64,000 bases of DNA, taken from NCBI GenBank assembly GCA_009694195.1, contig SHVQ01000003.1, positions 62,001 through 126,000 on the forward strand, given 5' to 3'. Origin of the DNA: Rhodospirillales bacterium. Its GTDB lineage: Bacteria; Pseudomonadota; Alphaproteobacteria; Rhodospirillales; SHVQ01. This document shows, piece by piece, positions 17,922 to 29,525 of this stretch. A program made the position numbers and the translations under genes. Each line of letters begins with the position of its first letter. Position 1 is the stretch's first letter. Below the pieces are notes generated by a model. That model ran no database searches. It was not told the origin of the DNA and worked only from the letters and a program-made list of their open reading frames with translations.

Positions 17922-18164
17922 TCAATCCCGGAACGAGACGAGGCCCGATTCTGCGACCCAGTAGAACAGGCCGAACAGCACGGCCGCGACAAGCGTCGTG
18001 ATCGCGAGCTTCAACCAGAGCCGCGGCTTCCTGGGCGCGCCCGCGTCCTGCCCCTTGGCGACGTCGGCGGCATCGAGGCCGCCCGCGACGCCCCACGGGA
18101 GCACCATGAACAGCACCAGCCACCAGATGATGACGAAAACGGCGGCGCTCGTCACCCAGCTCAA
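17922..18164 (-). CDS. DUF1467 family membrane protein
   Basis: This 80-residue inner-membrane protein has two hydrophobic helices: one at the N-terminus (FVIIWWLVLFMVLPWGV) with the DUF1467 signature, and one near the C-terminus. The function of the family is unknown. It is nearly always found in Alphaproteobacteria between the nuo/rnj cluster and proS, as here. The start appears to be TTG at 18164 because no ATG or GTG gives the family N-terminus. It begins 10 nt after mce. Confidence 0.85.
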   Translation of the reverse strand: MSWVTSAAVFVIIWWLVLFMVLPWGVAGGLDAADVAKGQDAGAPRKPRLWLKLAITTLVAAVLFGLFYWVAESGLVSFRD

Positions 18165-18174
18165 TCGCCCCTCC

Positions 18175-18579
18175 TCACGCCTGCTCGATCTCGATCAGCG
18201 TACCGCAAAAATCCTTCGGGTGAAGAAACATGACCGGCTTCCCATGGGCGCCGATCTTCGGCTCGTTGCCGCCGAGCACGCGGGCGCCGGAGGCGACCAG
18301 CCGGTCGCGGGTCTCCAGGATGTCGTCGACCTCATAGCAGATATGATGCATGCCGCCGGCCGGGTTCTTGGCGAGGAAGCTGGCGATGGGGGACTGGGTC
18401 CCGAGCGGGTGCAGAAGCTCGATCCGGGTGTTCGGGAGCTCGACCAGCACGACCGTGACGCCGTGCTCCGGCATCGGCTTCGGCTCGGAGACCCGAGCCC
18501 CCAGCATGTCGCGGTAGGTGGCCGCCGCCGCCTGGAGATCGGGCACCGCGATCGCCACGTGATTGAGCCGTCCGATCAT
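18175..18579 (-). CDS. mce: Methylmalonyl-CoA epimerase
   Basis: Mce interconverts (R)- and (S)-methylmalonyl-CoA in the propionyl-CoA pathway. The 134-residue protein belongs to the VOC/glyoxalase family. Metal ligands are seen in LNHVAIAV (His7), GMHHICYEVDD (His near 77) and the C-terminal GTLIEIEQ (Glu). The start ATG overlaps the rnj stop by 4 nt. It is the usual gene downstream of rnj in this cluster. No mutase genes are in the window. Confidence 0.93.
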   Translation of the reverse strand: MIGRLNHVAIAVPDLQAAAATYRDMLGARVSEPKPMPEHGVTVVLVELPNTRIELLHPLGTQSPIASFLAKNPAGGMHHICYEVDDILETRDRLVASGARVLGGNEPKIGAHGKPVMFLHPKDFCGTLIEIEQA

Positions 18580-20243
18580 CCCTCGTCCCCGCCGCCGCGC
18601 ACAAGATGCACGTGGGTCACCGGCTTCTTCGCCAGCCGGTTCCGGAACACCCGCCTGACGGCGACCCGCACCGCCTCGCGGAGCTGGTTGTCGTCGGCAC
18701 GGACGCGCGGGGGCGCGTCGTCGACCGCGGCCCGCGCGGCTTCGATGGCGGCGTCCCGCGTCCCCTTGTCCCGGTCGTCGAGCAACCCCACCGCCGAAAG
18801 CTCCGTCTCGCCGACCCGACCGTCGGCATCGACCACAACCGTCACCACAGCGACCCCATTGTAGAAGGCGCGCACGCGGCTGCGAAGCATCTCGCCGTCG
18901 AGCGGGACGACGCGGCCGCCGTCGACCCCGAGCCGGCCCGCGTGCACGCGCTCGACGATCTCCGCCCGGCCGGGACCGAGCCGCACGAGCGCCCCGTTCT
19001 CGGCCACCACGGCCTCGGCCACCTGGCAGCCCCTGGCGAGCTCGGCGTGGGCAACCAAGTGGCGCAGCTCGCCGTGCACGGGGATCGCGATGCGCGGGCG
19101 CGCGAGCTGATACATGTGGGTCAGCTCGTCCCGCGCGGGGTGCCCGGAGACGTGCACGGGCGCATCGTTCCAGGTGACGAAGCGGACGCCCAGGCGGACC
19201 AGATCGTTTTGCAGGCGGGCGATGGCGGTCTCGTTCCCGGGAATGACGCGGGAGGAAAAAATGACCGCGTCGCCCTTTTCCAGGCGCACGTTCGGATGCT
19301 CGCCCGTGGCGATGCGCGACAGCGCCGCCCGCGGCTCGCCTTGCGAGCCCGTGCAGAGGATCAGGACGCGATCGCGGGGAAAGAAACCGGCCTCGGCCTC
19401 GTCGATGAACGGCGCCACGTCCCGCATGTAGCCGGTCGCGCGCGCCGCCTGCTCGATCCGCCGGAGCGAGCGGCCGGCGGCGACCACGTCGCGGCCGTTG
19501 GCGGCCGCGGCGGCGGCGATCGTTTCCAGACGGGCGACGTTGGAGGCAAAACAGGTCACCGCCACGCGCCCCGCGCAGCCGGCGACGATCCCCTGCAACG
19601 ACTCCCGGAGGGCGGCCTCGGAACCCGACGTCCCTTCCATAAAGACGTTGGTCGAATCGCAGACGATCGCGAGCACGCCCTCGTCGCCGAGGCGTCGGAG
19701 GGCGGCCTCGTCGGCGGTCGGGCCAACCACCGGGTCGGGGTCGAACTTCCAGTCGCCGGTATGCAGCACGGTGCCGAGCGGGGTGCGGATGGCGACCGCG
19801 TTGGGCTCGGGGATCGAGTGGGTGAGCGTGATCAGCTCGATGTCGAAAGGCTCGATGCGGAACCGGCTGCCGAGAGCGACGCGCCTGACCGGCACATCCG
19901 CAAGGCCGGCTTCGCGAAGCTTGTGGCCGAGCACCTCGGCGGTGAACGGCGTCGCGTAGATCGGGCAGCGAAGGCGCTCCCAGAGGTAGGGGACGGCGCC
20001 CAGATGATCCTCGTGCGCATGCGTAAGCACGAGCCCGACCAGCTTGTCGCGCCGCTCCTCGATGAAGGCCGGGTCGGGCATGATCACGTCGACCGGCGCC
20101 GCGCCGTCGGAAAACGTGACTCCCAAGTCGACCATCAGCCAGCGATGCCGGCCCGGCGGCCCGAACCCATAGAGGTTGAGGTTCATGCCGATCTCGCCCG
20201 CGCCGCCCAGGGGCAGGAACAGAAGCTCGTCGTCGCGGGTCAT
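18576..20243 (-). CDS. rnj: Ribonuclease J
   Basis: This metallo-beta-lactamase/beta-CASP RNase, with endo- and 5'-exonucleolytic activity, takes part in mRNA decay and rRNA maturation. The 555-residue protein starts [21 protein letters not shown]. The zinc motif THAHEDHLG lies near residues 74-82, with HTGDWKFD further on. Beta-CASP motifs include [12 protein letters not shown] and [11 protein letters not shown]. The C-terminal domain runs from about residue 450. The ATG at 20243 overlaps the coaX stop (ATGA). The frame is open through coaX, but the RNase J N-terminus marks the start. Confidence 0.95.
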   Translation of the reverse strand: MTRDDELLFLPLGGAGEIGMNLNLYGFGPPGRHRWLMVDLGVTFSDGAAPVDVIMPDPAFIEERRDKLVGLVLTHAHEDHLGAVPYLWERLRCPIYATPFTAEVLGHKLREAGLADVPVRRVALGSRFRIEPFDIELITLTHSIPEPNAVAIRTPLGTVLHTGDWKFDPDPVVGPTADEAALRRLGDEGVLAIVCDSTNVFMEGTSGSEAALRESLQGIVAGCAGRVAVTCFASNVARLETIAAAAAANGRDVVAAGRSLRRIEQAARATGYMRDVAPFIDEAEAGFFPRDRVLILCTGSQGEPRAALSRIATGEHPNVRLEKGDAVIFSSRVIPGNETAIARLQNDLVRLGVRFVTWNDAPVHVSGHPARDELTHMYQLARPRIAIPVHGELRHLVAHAELARGCQVAEAVVAENGALVRLGPGRAEIVERVHAGRLGVDGGRVVPLDGEMLRSRVRAFYNGVAVVTVVVDADGRVGETELSAVGLLDDRDKGTRDAAIEAARAAVDDAPPRVRADDNQLREAVRVAVRRVFRNRLAKKPVTHVHLVRGGGDEG

Positions 20244-21016
20244 GTCCGTCGATTGCGGCGGTGGATGGCGAGAAGCCCCTTGAGCGTCAGTTGGGGGTCG
20301 GAGGATGCGATGCAATCGACCGCGCCCATGAAAAGCGGTGCGAGGCCGCCCGTCGCTACCACTTGCATGTCGATTCCGGTCTCCTCGCGGATGCGCTTCA
20401 CCAGGCCCTCGATCATGCCGACGTAGCCCCAGAAGACGCCGGACTGCATGGCTTCGACGGTGCTCCGGCCGACCACATGCCGCGGCCGGCCGATGGCGAC
20501 GCGGGGAAGCTTGGCGGCCGCCATGTGGAGCGCTTCGAGCGAGAGATTGACGCCGGGCGCGATGATGCCGCCCGCGTAGTTGCCGCCGGAGTCCACGATG
20601 TCGAACGTGGTCGCGGTGCCGAAGTCGACGACGATCAGCGGGCCCCCGAATTGCTCGCCCGCCGCCACCGCGTTGACGAGGCGGTCGGCGCCGACTTCCT
20701 CCGGGCGGTCGATCAGCACCTTGATGCCGAGGTCGACGCCGTCCTCGCCGATGACCAGGGGCTCGGCGTGGAAATATTTCCGGCAGAGGGTCTTCAGGCT
20801 GAAGAACGTCGCCGGCACCACGCTCGCAATGATGGCGGCCGTCACGTCCTCGCGCTTCAAACCGTCGAGCTGCATGAGCTGGGTCAACCAGACGCCGTAC
20901 TCGTCGGCGGTGCGGTTGGCGCTGGTGGACGAGCGCCATTCGCCGCGGATGGTGCCTGCGTCGTCGAACACGGCGAAGACGATGTTGGTGTTCCCTGAGT
21001 CGATCGCGAGAAGCAT
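20240..21016 (-). CDS. coaX: Type III pantothenate kinase
   Basis: CoaX phosphorylates pantothenate, the first step of coenzyme A synthesis, and is not feedback-inhibited by CoA. The 258-residue protein shows the ASKHA-fold motifs [13 protein letters not shown] (residues 5-17), [11 protein letters not shown] near 109 and [12 protein letters not shown] near 130. It lies between birA and rnj, the standard alphaproteobacterial order. The start ATG at 21016 follows a repeat-filled gap. Confidence 0.96.
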   Translation of the reverse strand: MLLAIDSGNTNIVFAVFDDAGTIRGEWRSSTSANRTADEYGVWLTQLMQLDGLKREDVTAAIIASVVPATFFSLKTLCRKYFHAEPLVIGEDGVDLGIKVLIDRPEEVGADRLVNAVAAGEQFGGPLIVVDFGTATTFDIVDSGGNYAGGIIAPGVNLSLEALHMAAAKLPRVAIGRPRHVVGRSTVEAMQSGVFWGYVGMIEGLVKRIREETGIDMQVVATGGLAPLFMGAVDCIASSDPQLTLKGLLAIHRRNRRT

Positions 21017-21027
21017 TGACCTGTCCC

Positions 21028-21148
21028 TTAACCCTCTCCGCCAGGGGGGAGAGGGTGGCGCGCAAAGCGCACCGGGTGAGGTGGGCTTGCGGGAACAGGC
21101 CCCCGCCTCACCCTACCCTCTCCACTCCCGGGGGTGGAGAGGGGCTTA
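21028..21148. repeat. Palindromic CCCTCTCC-type intergenic repeat between birA and coaX
   Basis: The element begins ACCCTCTCCGCC followed by a GGGGGGAGAGGGT arm, passes through CCGGGTGAGG, then CCTCACCCTACCCTCTCC, and ends in GGAGAGGGGC. It is built of nested inverted arms. A related element lies at 58449-58583. It separates birA from coaX inside what is otherwise one co-directional cluster. Confidence 0.75.
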
Positions 21149-21179
21149 GAGATGGCCTTTGCTGAGAGCATGCCTGCCG

Positions 21180-21938
21180 TTACTCCGGAAAGAACACGTC
21201 GCCGGCCGCGATGCGCCGCACGGTTCCCGGAAGACCGAGGACGAGCGCGCCCCGTTCGTCGATGTCCTCGAAGGTTCCCTCGAGCGTTTCGCGGTCGAGC
21301 CGGACGCGGATTGTCTCCCCTTTGCCGGCCGCCCGCCACAGCCAATTCTCGCGGATCGGCCGGAAGCCGTCGTCGAGCCAGCGGTTGGTCCAGACGAGGA
21401 AATGACGGGCGAAACCTTCGAGCACGTCGACCACGCCGATATGGGTGTCGCCCTCGCGGTGGAGCGCGGTCGCCGGGAACTCCGCCTGCGCGGGCGCTGA
21501 CTCGACGTTGATGCCGACGCCGAGCACGAGCCAATCGAGGCCGCCGTCGGCGCGCGACTGGGATTCCAGAAGAATGCCGGACACCTTGCGCCCATTCAGC
21601 AGCACGTCGTTCGGCCACTTGCAGGCGGCGCTTTGGCCGGGGCTGCAGAGGCTGCCGATCGTGTCATAGACGGCGAGCGCGGCGACGAAGGCGAGCTCGG
21701 CCGCGCGGGCGACCGAAACCTCCGGCCTCAGGATCAGGGAGCAATAGAGATTGCCTTCAGGCGACTCCCAGCGCCGCCCGCGCCGCCCCCGCCCGGCCGT
21801 CTGCGCGAGCGCCCAGACGAGCGTCCCGTCGGGAGCGCTCTCTTCGCCCTGCGCGGCAAGGCGCTTCGCTTCCGCGTTCGTGCTGTCGATGGTCTCCAGC
21901 GCCACCAGGCGATAGGCGGGCGGCAGGCTCGGTGTCAT
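21180..21938 (-). CDS. birA: Biotin--[acetyl-CoA-carboxylase] ligase
   Basis: BirA attaches biotin to the carboxyl carrier protein of acyl-CoA carboxylases. The 252-residue form lacks the N-terminal DNA-binding repressor domain of E. coli BirA. The biotinyl-AMP loop is [19 protein letters not shown] (about residues 45-63), followed by [19 protein letters not shown] near 103-121. It starts with an ATG overlapping the nuoN stop by 4 nt, so it is translationally coupled to complex I genes, the usual position in Alphaproteobacteria. Confidence 0.95.
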   Translation of the reverse strand: MTPSLPPAYRLVALETIDSTNAEAKRLAAQGEESAPDGTLVWALAQTAGRGRRGRRWESPEGNLYCSLILRPEVSVARAAELAFVAALAVYDTIGSLCSPGQSAACKWPNDVLLNGRKVSGILLESQSRADGGLDWLVLGVGINVESAPAQAEFPATALHREGDTHIGVVDVLEGFARHFLVWTNRWLDDGFRPIRENWLWRAAGKGETIRVRLDRETLEGTFEDIDERGALVLGLPGTVRRIAAGDVFFPE

Positions 21939-23416
21939 CCGCCGAACAGGGACGCGGCCGCCGCCGCGGCGCCGGTGAGGATGGGCCCGGGGTAGGCGAA
22001 AAAGAAGAGAACGATCGTAGCTGTCAGGACCAGGACGACGCCGATCGACCTGTTGACCGGAGTGTCCAAGGGCTGCACGGGATCGTCGAAGTAGGCCACC
22101 TTGACGACGCGGATGTAATAGAACGCGGCCACCACGCTCGACAGCACGCCGATGACGGCGAGCGCATAGAGCTTCGCCTCGATCGCGGCGAGGAACACAT
22201 AGAGCTTGCCGAAGAACCCGGCGAGCGGGGGAATGCCCGAGAGCGAGAACATGAAGATGGCGAGCGCCAAGGCCATCATCGGGTGCGTTTTCCCGAGGCC
22301 GGCGAGATCGGAGATTTCCTCGACCATGCGGTCGCCCCGCTTCATCGCGAGAATGCAGGCGAAGGTGCCGAGCGTCATGAACAGATAAATCGCCATGTAG
22401 ATGAGAACGCCCCTCACCCCCGTCTCGTCGCCGGCGGCAAGACCGATCAGCGCGTAGCCGACGTTGCCGATCGAGCTGTAGGCCATCAGTCGCTTGATGT
22501 TGCGCTGATTGACGGCGGCGAACGCGCCCAGGATCATCGACGCAATCGAGATGAAGACGATGATCTGCTGCCATTGGGGCAGAAGGTCGCCGAACGGCCC
22601 GATCATCACGCGCACCAGAAGCGCCACGGCCGCAAGCTTCGGGGCGGCGGCGAAGAACGCCGCCACCGGCGTCGGCGCGCCTTCGTAGACATCGGGCGTC
22701 CACATGTGGAACGGCACGGCCGAGACCTTAAAGGCGAGGCCCGAGAGAATGAAGACGAGGCCGACGATGACGCCGATCGAGGGCGGCTGCGCCTGGCCGG
22801 CATAGAAGAGCTCGGCCAAGTCGTTGAAGTTGGTGGTGCCGGAGAACCCGTAGATGAGCGAGCTTCCGTAGAGCAGCATTCCCGAGGCAACGGCGCCGAG
22901 CACGAAATACTTGAGCCCCGCCTCGCTGGAGCGCGCGTCATCCCGCTGGAAGGCCGCGATGACGTAGAGCGAGAGGCTCTGCATCTCGAGGCCGAGATAG
23001 AGCGCGATGAGATCGTTGGCCGAGATCATCATCATCATGCCGAGCGTGGCGAACAGGACGAGGATGCTGTACTCGAAGCGCGCCAATCCCTTGCGGACGA
23101 GGTAATCGCCCGACATCACAAGGGTGAGCGCGGCACCGATCAGGACCAGGATCTTCCAGAAGACGGCGAAGGGGTCGGTGACGAACATGCCGCAAAACGC
23201 TTCGTCGCGGCCGCGAGCGTCGACGCCGACCAGGAAAACGGCGAGGACGAGCGTGACCACGCTCAAGCCCGTCACCAGGCGCGCGCTGTCGGCGGCGGCG
23301 GCCTCGGTTCCGCTTTTCTGAAAGACGCCGAGCATAAGCAGTGCCATCACGGCGAGGGCGAGGAAAATCTCGGGCAGCGCTGGCCGCACGAGCTCGATGT
23401 AATTGAAACTGTTCAT
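21935..23416 (-). CDS. nuoN: NADH-quinone oxidoreductase subunit N
   Basis: NuoN is one of the three antiporter-like proton-pumping subunits of complex I in the inner membrane. The 493-residue protein is almost entirely transmembrane helices, about 14. It has conserved [20 protein letters not shown] and [17 protein letters not shown] (the half-helix motif) near residues 220-240. It is the last nuo gene, 10 nt from nuoM and overlapping birA. Confidence 0.96.
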   Translation of the reverse strand: MNSFNYIELVRPALPEIFLALAVMALLMLGVFQKSGTEAAAADSARLVTGLSVVTLVLAVFLVGVDARGRDEAFCGMFVTDPFAVFWKILVLIGAALTLVMSGDYLVRKGLARFEYSILVLFATLGMMMMISANDLIALYLGLEMQSLSLYVIAAFQRDDARSSEAGLKYFVLGAVASGMLLYGSSLIYGFSGTTNFNDLAELFYAGQAQPPSIGVIVGLVFILSGLAFKVSAVPFHMWTPDVYEGAPTPVAAFFAAAPKLAAVALLVRVMIGPFGDLLPQWQQIIVFISIASMILGAFAAVNQRNIKRLMAYSSIGNVGYALIGLAAGDETGVRGVLIYMAIYLFMTLGTFACILAMKRGDRMVEEISDLAGLGKTHPMMALALAIFMFSLSGIPPLAGFFGKLYVFLAAIEAKLYALAVIGVLSSVVAAFYYIRVVKVAYFDDPVQPLDTPVNRSIGVVLVLTATIVLFFFAYPGPILTGAAAAAASLFGG

Positions 23417-23426
23417 CGCCGGCCTC

Positions 23427-24941
23427 CTAGCGCCCGGCCATCGAAAGCGGCATCGACGCCAGCTTCGCCTGCGTCACCTGGTCGATCAGGTTGGCGACGG
23501 AAGTGTGCATCACCTCCAGGAACGGCGGCGGATAGACGCCCATGACGACGACCAGAACGACCAGCGGCGCGAACACGGCCATCTCGCGCGGGCTTAGGTC
23601 CGCGATGTCGGCAAGCTCGCTTTTAGTGAGCTTGCCGAAGATCACGCGGCGGTAGAGATAAAGCATGTAGCAGGCTCCGAGGATGACGCCCGTCGCCGCC
23701 AGCATCGAGACCCAGGTGTTCACCTGGAAGGTGCCGAGCAGCACGAGGAACTCGCCGACGAACCCGCTGGTGCCCGGCATACCGACCGAGGCCAGCATGA
23801 ACAGCATGAACACGAAGGCGTAGACGGGCATGCGGTGAACGAGGCCGCCGTAGGTCTCGATCTCGCGCGAATGCATGCGGTCGTAGACGACGCCGACGAT
23901 CAAGAAGAGCGCGGCGGAGACGATCCCGTGGCTCAGCATCTGGTAGATGGCGCCTTCGATCCCCTGCACGGTCAGCGAGAACGTGCCGGCGGTGACGAAT
24001 CCCATGTGGGCCACCGACGAATACGCGATCAGCTTCTTCATGTCATCTTGGGCGAGCGCCACGAACGACGTGTAAATAACCGCGACGATGCTGAGCGCGA
24101 AGATGAGCGGGGCGAACGCCACCGTCGCGTCGGGAAACATCGGGAGCGAGAAACGCAAGAACCCGTAGCCGCCGAACTTCAAGAGCACGCCCGCCAGGAT
24201 GACCGAGCCGGCCGTCGGCGCCTCGACGTGGGCGTCCGGGAGCCAGGTGTGGACCGGCCACATCGGCACCTTGACGGCGAAGGAGGCGAAGAACGCGAGC
24301 CAGAGCCACGATTGCATCTGGACCGGAAACCCGTGGGCCATCAACGTCTGCATGTCGGCCGTGCCGGCGTCGAAGTACATGGCGAGAATGGCGAGCAGCA
24401 TCAGCACGGAGCCGAGCAGCGTGTAGAGGAAGAACTTGAACGCCGCGTACACCCGGCGCGGGCCGCCCCAGACCCCGATGATCAGGAACATCGGGATCAG
24501 CACGCCTTCGAAGAAGACGTAGAAGACGACGATGTCGAGCGCCGCGAACATGCCGATCATCAGGCTTTCCATGACCAGGAACGCGACCATGTATTCGCGC
24601 ACGCGCTGGGTGATGGACTCCCAGCTCGCCAGCACGCAGACCGGCGTCAAGAGCGTGGTCAGCAGCACGAACATCATGGAGATGCCGTCGACGCCGAGGT
24701 GGTACGAGATGCCGAGCCCCGGCATCCATTCCCTCCGCTCGACGAACTGGAAGGACGCCGTCGCCGGATCGAAGTTGATCCAGAGGTACAGCGACACGAC
24801 GAACTCGATCAGCGACGTCCAGAGGGCAACGCTTCGCGTGTTGCGCGCGACGGCCTCCGCGTCGCCGCGGATGGTCAGGATGAACGCGGTGCCGACCAGC
24901 GGCAGCAGGATCAGGAGCGAAAGGACGGGAAAATGACTCAT
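23427..24941 (-). CDS. nuoM: NADH-quinone oxidoreductase subunit M
   Basis: NuoM is the second antiporter-like subunit of complex I. The 504 residues form about 14 helices. The conserved Glu in [10 protein letters not shown], near residue 122, and the [19 protein letters not shown] segment near residue 225 are typical. It lies between nuoL and nuoN with 10-nt spacers on both sides. Length and motifs are normal. Confidence 0.97.
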   Translation of the reverse strand: MSHFPVLSLLILLPLVGTAFILTIRGDAEAVARNTRSVALWTSLIEFVVSLYLWINFDPATASFQFVERREWMPGLGISYHLGVDGISMMFVLLTTLLTPVCVLASWESITQRVREYMVAFLVMESLMIGMFAALDIVVFYVFFEGVLIPMFLIIGVWGGPRRVYAAFKFFLYTLLGSVLMLLAILAMYFDAGTADMQTLMAHGFPVQMQSWLWLAFFASFAVKVPMWPVHTWLPDAHVEAPTAGSVILAGVLLKFGGYGFLRFSLPMFPDATVAFAPLIFALSIVAVIYTSFVALAQDDMKKLIAYSSVAHMGFVTAGTFSLTVQGIEGAIYQMLSHGIVSAALFLIVGVVYDRMHSREIETYGGLVHRMPVYAFVFMLFMLASVGMPGTSGFVGEFLVLLGTFQVNTWVSMLAATGVILGACYMLYLYRRVIFGKLTKSELADIADLSPREMAVFAPLVVLVVVMGVYPPPFLEVMHTSVANLIDQVTQAKLASMPLSMAGR

Positions 24942-24951
24942 TGCTCGGTCC

Positions 24952-26907
24952 TCACGCCCGCAGGATCAAATACCACGTCACGAACGCGACCACGCCGATC
25001 AGCATCGCGAACGCGTAGTGGTAGAGATAGCCGGATTGAAGGGCGGCGGCGCGCCGCGCGAGCCTCAGCGTCGTCGTGGCGATGCCGTCCGGGCCGAGGC
25101 CGTCGATCAGCGTGCCGTCGCCGGTTTTCCAGAGATGGCGGCCGAGGGCGAACGCGGGACGCACGAACAGGCGGTCATAGAGCTCGTCGAAGTACCATTT
25201 GTTGAGCAGGAAGAGATAGAGGCCGTGGAACCGGCGGGCGAGCTCATTCGGCCACTCCGGCTTCGCCATGTAGAACACGTAGGCGAGCACGATGCCGGCG
25301 AGGCCCATCACGAGAGGCGCGAGCTGGACCGCGAGCGGCACGTGGTGAGCATGTTCGAGCGCCGGATGGCTCGGCAGCACGAATATCGCGTCGCCCCAGA
25401 ACTGGGGTGCGGAATCGCCGACGAACGCGTCGTAGGCGATCAAGCCCGCGAGCACCGCGCCCGCCGCGAGCGGCATCAGCGGCCCGAGCATGATCCACGG
25501 GCTTTCGTGCACGTGGTCCATCACCTTCGCGTCCGCGCGCGGCGCCCCGTGGAACGTCATGAAGATCAGCCGCGTTGAATAAAATGCGGTGAGGAACGCC
25601 GTCATGATCCCGAGCGAGAACGCGTACCCCGCGATCCCCGTCCCCGCCGCATAGGCGGCTTCGAGGATGATGTCCTTCGAGTAATGGCCGGCGAAGGGCG
25701 GAATGCCGGCGCCCGCGAGGGAGCCGATCCACATGAGCACGTAGGTGACCGGGATCAGGCGCCAGATGCCGCCCATCCGGCGCATGTCCTGCTCGTTCGA
25801 CATCGCGTGAATGACCGAGCCCGCGCCGAGGAACAACAGCGCCTTGAAGAACGCATGGGTCGTCAGATGAAAGATGCCCGCCGAATAGGCGGAGACGCCG
25901 CAGGCGAAGAACATGTAGCCGAGCTGGCTGCAGGTGGAATAGGCGATCACGCGCTTGATGTCGTTCTGCACGCAGCCGACCGTGGCGGCGAAAAACGCGG
26001 TCGTCGCGCCGACGACGGTCACGACGGCAAGCGCGGTGTCCGAGTATTCGAAGAGCGGCGACAGGCGCGCCACCATGAAGACGCCGGCGGTCACCATCGT
26101 CGCGGCGTGGATGAGGGCGGAGACCGGCGTCGGGCCTTCCATCGCGTCCGGGAGCCAGGTGTGGAGCCCGATCTGCGCCGACTTGCCCATGGCGCCGACG
26201 AAGAGAAGCAGGCAGATCACCGTGAGCGCGTGGAAGTCGGTCCCGAAGACGTGCAGCGTCGCCTGGCTCTTGCCCTCGGCGGCGGCAAAGATCGTGTCGT
26301 AGTCGACGGTCTGAAAGAGCATGTAAACGGCGAAAATTCCGAGTGCGAACCCGAAGTCGCCGACCCGGTTGACGACGAACGCCTTGATGGCCGCGGCGTT
26401 GGCCGACGGCCGGTCGTACCAGAACCCGATCAGCAGATAGGACGCGAGGCCGACTCCCTCCCACCCGAAGAAAAGCTGCACCAGGTTTCCCGCCGTCACC
26501 AGCATCAGCATGAAGAAGGTGAACACGCTCAAGTACGCCATGAAGCGCGGAATGCCCGGGTCGTGGTGCATGTAGCCGACGGAGTAGATGTGGATCATCG
26601 CCGAGACCGTGGTCACGACGAGAACCATGACGCCCGTGAGGGAGTCGAACTTGAGCTCCCAGGCGACCTCGAGGGAGCCCGAGTCGAACCAGGTGAAGAG
26701 CCGGGTCGTGCCCGGGTTCTGCCCGATGACGACGTCGATGAAAATGACGATGGCGAGCAGGGCGGAGAGCAGCATGGCGCCGCAGGTGACCCACTGGGCG
26801 GCCTGGTCGATCCGGTGGTGCTGATGCTCGTCGGCCGGGCGCGCGAACGCGAAGGCGCCCGCGATGATGGCCCCAACCAACGGAAGAAAGACGCACGTTG
26901 CGAACAT
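24952..26907 (-). CDS. nuoL: NADH-quinone oxidoreductase subunit L
   Basis: NuoL is the distal proton-pumping subunit. It has 651 residues with about 16 helices and the long lateral helix near the C-terminus ([26 protein letters not shown] onward). Characteristic motifs are [19 protein letters not shown] near residue 145 and [19 protein letters not shown] near residue 245. Start ATG at 26907, 10 nt after nuoK. No defect is seen. Confidence 0.97.
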   Translation of the reverse strand: MFATCVFLPLVGAIIAGAFAFARPADEHQHHRIDQAAQWVTCGAMLLSALLAIVIFIDVVIGQNPGTTRLFTWFDSGSLEVAWELKFDSLTGVMVLVVTTVSAMIHIYSVGYMHHDPGIPRFMAYLSVFTFFMLMLVTAGNLVQLFFGWEGVGLASYLLIGFWYDRPSANAAAIKAFVVNRVGDFGFALGIFAVYMLFQTVDYDTIFAAAEGKSQATLHVFGTDFHALTVICLLLFVGAMGKSAQIGLHTWLPDAMEGPTPVSALIHAATMVTAGVFMVARLSPLFEYSDTALAVVTVVGATTAFFAATVGCVQNDIKRVIAYSTCSQLGYMFFACGVSAYSAGIFHLTTHAFFKALLFLGAGSVIHAMSNEQDMRRMGGIWRLIPVTYVLMWIGSLAGAGIPPFAGHYSKDIILEAAYAAGTGIAGYAFSLGIMTAFLTAFYSTRLIFMTFHGAPRADAKVMDHVHESPWIMLGPLMPLAAGAVLAGLIAYDAFVGDSAPQFWGDAIFVLPSHPALEHAHHVPLAVQLAPLVMGLAGIVLAYVFYMAKPEWPNELARRFHGLYLFLLNKWYFDELYDRLFVRPAFALGRHLWKTGDGTLIDGLGPDGIATTTLRLARRAAALQSGYLYHYAFAMLIGVVAFVTWYLILRA

Positions 26908-26917
26908 GAATCGGTTA

Positions 26918-27229
26918 TCAGCCCTTCATCAAACTGATGTCTTCGACCGCGATCGAGCCGCGGTTGCGGAAGTAGACCATCAGGATGGCGAGCCCGATCG
27001 CCGCCTCGGCCGCCGCCACCGTGAGAACGAACATGGCGAAGACCTGTCCCACGAGGTCGTAGAGATGGGCGGAGAACGCGACCAGGTTGATGTTCACCGC
27101 GAGCAACATCAACTCGACCGACATCAGGATGATGATGACGTTCTTGCGGTTGAGGAAGATGCCGAAGATCCCGAGGGTGAACAGGATCGCGGCGACGCTC
27201 AGATAGTGGGAAAGGCCGATGTCGAGCAT
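26918..27229 (-). CDS. nuoK: NADH-quinone oxidoreductase subunit K
   Basis: This 103-residue three-helix subunit begins [20 protein letters not shown]. It carries the buried glutamates that conduct protons (VELMLLAVN and [10 protein letters not shown]). The ATG at 27229 shares one nt with the nuoJ stop (TAATG arrangement). The reading frame is open further upstream through nuoJ but without NuoK character. Confidence 0.96.
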   Translation of the reverse strand: MLDIGLSHYLSVAAILFTLGIFGIFLNRKNVIIILMSVELMLLAVNINLVAFSAHLYDLVGQVFAMFVLTVAAAEAAIGLAILMVYFRNRGSIAVEDISLMKG

Positions 27230-27843
27230 TAGATCCCCTTCCCCGGCTCGACCTTCTTGAGCTCGATCGAGGCTTTGGCCGAGCGCGCGAGCTGGCGGCC
27301 GATGTCCTGGCGGCGCACGCCCTCGCGCCGGCGGTGGGTGAGCACGATGGCGCCGACCATGGAGACCAGGAGGATCATGCCTGACGCCTGGAAGAGATAA
27401 ATGTAATGCGTATACAGGATCTTGCCGAGCGCGTGCGTGTTGCTGATATTCGCGATCGCCGCCCTCGGCGGAGCGCCGACGCCGGCGGCGGACGGTGCGA
27501 ACGTCCACCCGCCGACGATCACGAGAAGCTCGGCCAAGAGGATGAGCCCGACCAGGGCGCCGAGCGGCAGGTATTGGAGAAAGCCCTCGCGCAAGGCGAC
27601 GAAGTTGATGTCGAGCATCATGACGACGAACATGAACAGCACGGCGACCGCGCCGACGTAGACGACGACGAGGATCATGGCGAGAAACTCGGCCCCCATG
27701 AGCACGAAGAGGCCGGCCGCGTTGAAGAACGCGAGGATGAGGAACAGCACCGAGTGCACGGGGTTGCGGGACGAGATCACGAGCACGCCCGCACCGACCG
27801 CGACCAGCGAAAACATGTAGAACGCCAGCGCCTTAACGATCAC
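27229..27843 (-). CDS. nuoJ: NADH-quinone oxidoreductase subunit J
   Basis: NuoJ is a membrane subunit of complex I next to NuoA and NuoK. The 204-residue protein has five predicted helices, including the pi-bulge helix region [19 protein letters not shown] near residues 60-78. The C-terminus is a basic cytoplasmic tail. The start is GTG at 27843. A 156-nt gap with a palindromic repeat separates it from nuoI, the only sizeable gap within the nuo operon. Confidence 0.95.
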   Translation of the reverse strand: MIVKALAFYMFSLVAVGAGVLVISSRNPVHSVLFLILAFFNAAGLFVLMGAEFLAMILVVVYVGAVAVLFMFVVMMLDINFVALREGFLQYLPLGALVGLILLAELLVIVGGWTFAPSAAGVGAPPRAAIANISNTHALGKILYTHYIYLFQASGMILLVSMVGAIVLTHRRREGVRRQDIGRQLARSAKASIELKKVEPGKGI

Positions 27844-27902
27844 GATTCCCTCTCAAGTCCCTTCCCCGCACCGCTCAATTGCGCGATCTTACCGCCCCAA
27901 CT

Positions 27903-27984
27903 CGTCGTTCCCGCGAAAGTGGGAACCCAGACTTTTCGAATACCTTGCTGTGGCTCTGGACCCCCGCCTTCGCGGGGGTGACGA
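27903..27984. repeat. Palindromic repeat inside the nuo operon (between nuoI and nuoJ)
   Basis: Two hairpins are joined by a short linker: CGTTCCCGCGAAAGTGGGAACCC at the left and a GGACCCCCGCC / CGCGGGGGTGACG pair at the right. A second copy with the same arms lies at 54664-54733. In a polycistronic mRNA it could serve as a processing or stability element, as REP sequences do in enterobacteria. Confidence 0.8.
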
Positions 27985-27999
27985 TGCCTTTCATTGTCA

Positions 28000-28488
28000 T
28001 CACCGGTACGGCGCCTTGGCTTCCAGCCGCTTGGCGATTTCCGTCTCCCACCGGTCCCCGTTCGCGAGCAGCTTGTCCTTGTCGTAGAGAAGCTCTTCGC
28101 GGGTCTCGGCCGCATATTCGAAGTTCGGGCCTTCCACGATCGCATCGACCGGGCAAGCCTCTTCGCAGAGCCCGCAGTAGATGCACTTGACCATGTCGAT
28201 ATCGTAGCGGGTCGTCCGCCGGCTCCCGTCCTCGCGGGGCTCCGCCTCGATCGTGATCGCGAGGGCCGGGCACACCGCTTCGCAGAGCTTGCACGCGATG
28301 CAGCGCTCCTCGCCGTTCGGGTAGCGCCGGAGCGCGTGCTCGCCGCGGAAGCGCGGGCTCAACGGCCCCTTTTCGTAGGGATAGTTGAGCGTCACCTTCG
28401 GCCGGAACATGTAGCGGAGCGTGAGCGCGAAGCCGGAGACCAGCTCCGAGAGGAACACGGTGCGGGCGGCGCGGTCCATAAAACCCAT
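28000..28488 (-). CDS. nuoI: NADH-quinone oxidoreductase subunit I
   Basis: NuoI is the ferredoxin-like subunit that carries clusters N6a and N6b between NuoG and NuoB. The 162-residue protein has two 4Fe-4S motifs: [12 protein letters not shown] near residue 63 and [12 protein letters not shown] near residue 102. The N-terminal amphipathic helix anchors it to the membrane arm. It lies 17 nt after nuoH. Confidence 0.97.
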   Translation of the reverse strand: MGFMDRAARTVFLSELVSGFALTLRYMFRPKVTLNYPYEKGPLSPRFRGEHALRRYPNGEERCIACKLCEAVCPALAITIEAEPREDGSRRTTRYDIDMVKCIYCGLCEEACPVDAIVEGPNFEYAAETREELLYDKDKLLANGDRWETEIAKRLEAKAPYR

Positions 28489-28505
28489 GCGTCAAGCTCC
28501 TCGCG

Positions 28506-29525
28506 TCAATGCCGTACCGGGGCGAGATCGAACGTCACGAGCACGCCCGCGACGACGGCGACGCCTGCCAGCGACAGCGGCAGGAACACCTTCCAGCCGA
28601 GCCGCATCAATTGATCGTAACGATAACGCGGGAAGGTCGCGCGCGCCCAGATGAAGATGAAGAGCATCGCCGCGATCTTGAGGGCAAACCACACGGGGCC
28701 CGGGATCCAGGTGAACGGCGCCATGTTGACGGGCGGCAGCCAGCCGCCGAGAAACAGGATCGACGTCATCGCCGACATCAGGATCATGTTGGCGTACTCG
28801 CCGAGGAAGAAGAGGGCGAACGTCATCGCCGAGTATTCGACGTTGTAGCCGGCCACGAGCTCGGCTTCGGCTTCCGGCAGATCGAACGGATGGCGGTTCG
28901 TCTCCGCCAGCGTCGAGACGAAGAAGATCACGGCCATCGGGAAGAGCGGCACCACAAACCAGACGGTCTCCTGCGCCTTCACGATCTGGCTCAGGTTGAG
29001 CGAGCCCGCGCAGAGCAGCACCGTGATGATGATGAAGCCCATGGAGACTTCGTAGGACACCATCTGGGCGGCCGAGCGGAGCGCGCCGAGGAACGCATAC
29101 TTGGAATTGCTCGCCCATCCCGCCATCAGGATGCCGTAGACCCCGAGCGACGAGATGGCGAAGAGATAAAGGATGCCGACGTTGATGTCGGCGATCACCA
29201 TCCCGGCATCGAGCGGGATCACCGCCCACGCGACGAGGGCGAGCGAGAAGGTCACGCACGGCGCCAGCATGAACACGCCGCGGTTGGCGCCGGAGGGGAT
29301 GATCGTCTCCTTGAGGAAGAGCTTCACCCCGTCGGCGATCGGCTGCAGGAGCCCGAACGGGCCGACGACGTTCGGCCCGCGCCGGAGCTGCATCGCGCCG
29401 ATCACCTTGCGCTCGAAATACGTGAGATAGGCGACCGCCAGCAACAGCGGCACCACGAGCGCGACGATCTGGATCGCGATCCAGGCCGCCGGCCAGACGA
29501 ATCCGGTCCAAAGCTGCTCAACCAT
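28506..29525 (-). CDS. nuoH: NADH-quinone oxidoreductase subunit H
   Basis: NuoH is the membrane subunit that forms the quinone chamber with NuoB and NuoD. The 339 residues form eight helices. The conserved [21 protein letters not shown] loop is near residues 35-55, and [22 protein letters not shown] near 208-229 carries conserved acidic residues. It overlaps nuoG by 8 nt. Confidence 0.97.
   Translation of the reverse strand: MVEQLWTGFVWPAAWIAIQIVALVVPLLLAVAYLTYFERKVIGAMQLRRGPNVVGPFGLLQPIADGVKLFLKETIIPSGANRGVFMLAPCVTFSLALVAWAVIPLDAGMVIADINVGILYLFAISSLGVYGILMAGWASNSKYAFLGALRSAAQMVSYEVSMGFIIITVLLCAGSLNLSQIVKAQETVWFVVPLFPMAVIFFVSTLAETNRHPFDLPEAEAELVAGYNVEYSAMTFALFFLGEYANMILMSAMTSILFLGGWLPPVNMAPFTWIPGPVWFALKIAAMLFIFIWARATFPRYRYDQLMRLGWKVFLPLSLAGVAVVAGVLVTFDLAPVRH

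Noticed and set aside
18576..21065. RNase J with a 270-residue N-terminal extension
   Set aside because: The extension is an out-of-frame reading of coaX; the RNase J domain starts at the ATG at 20243, which overlaps the coaX stop.
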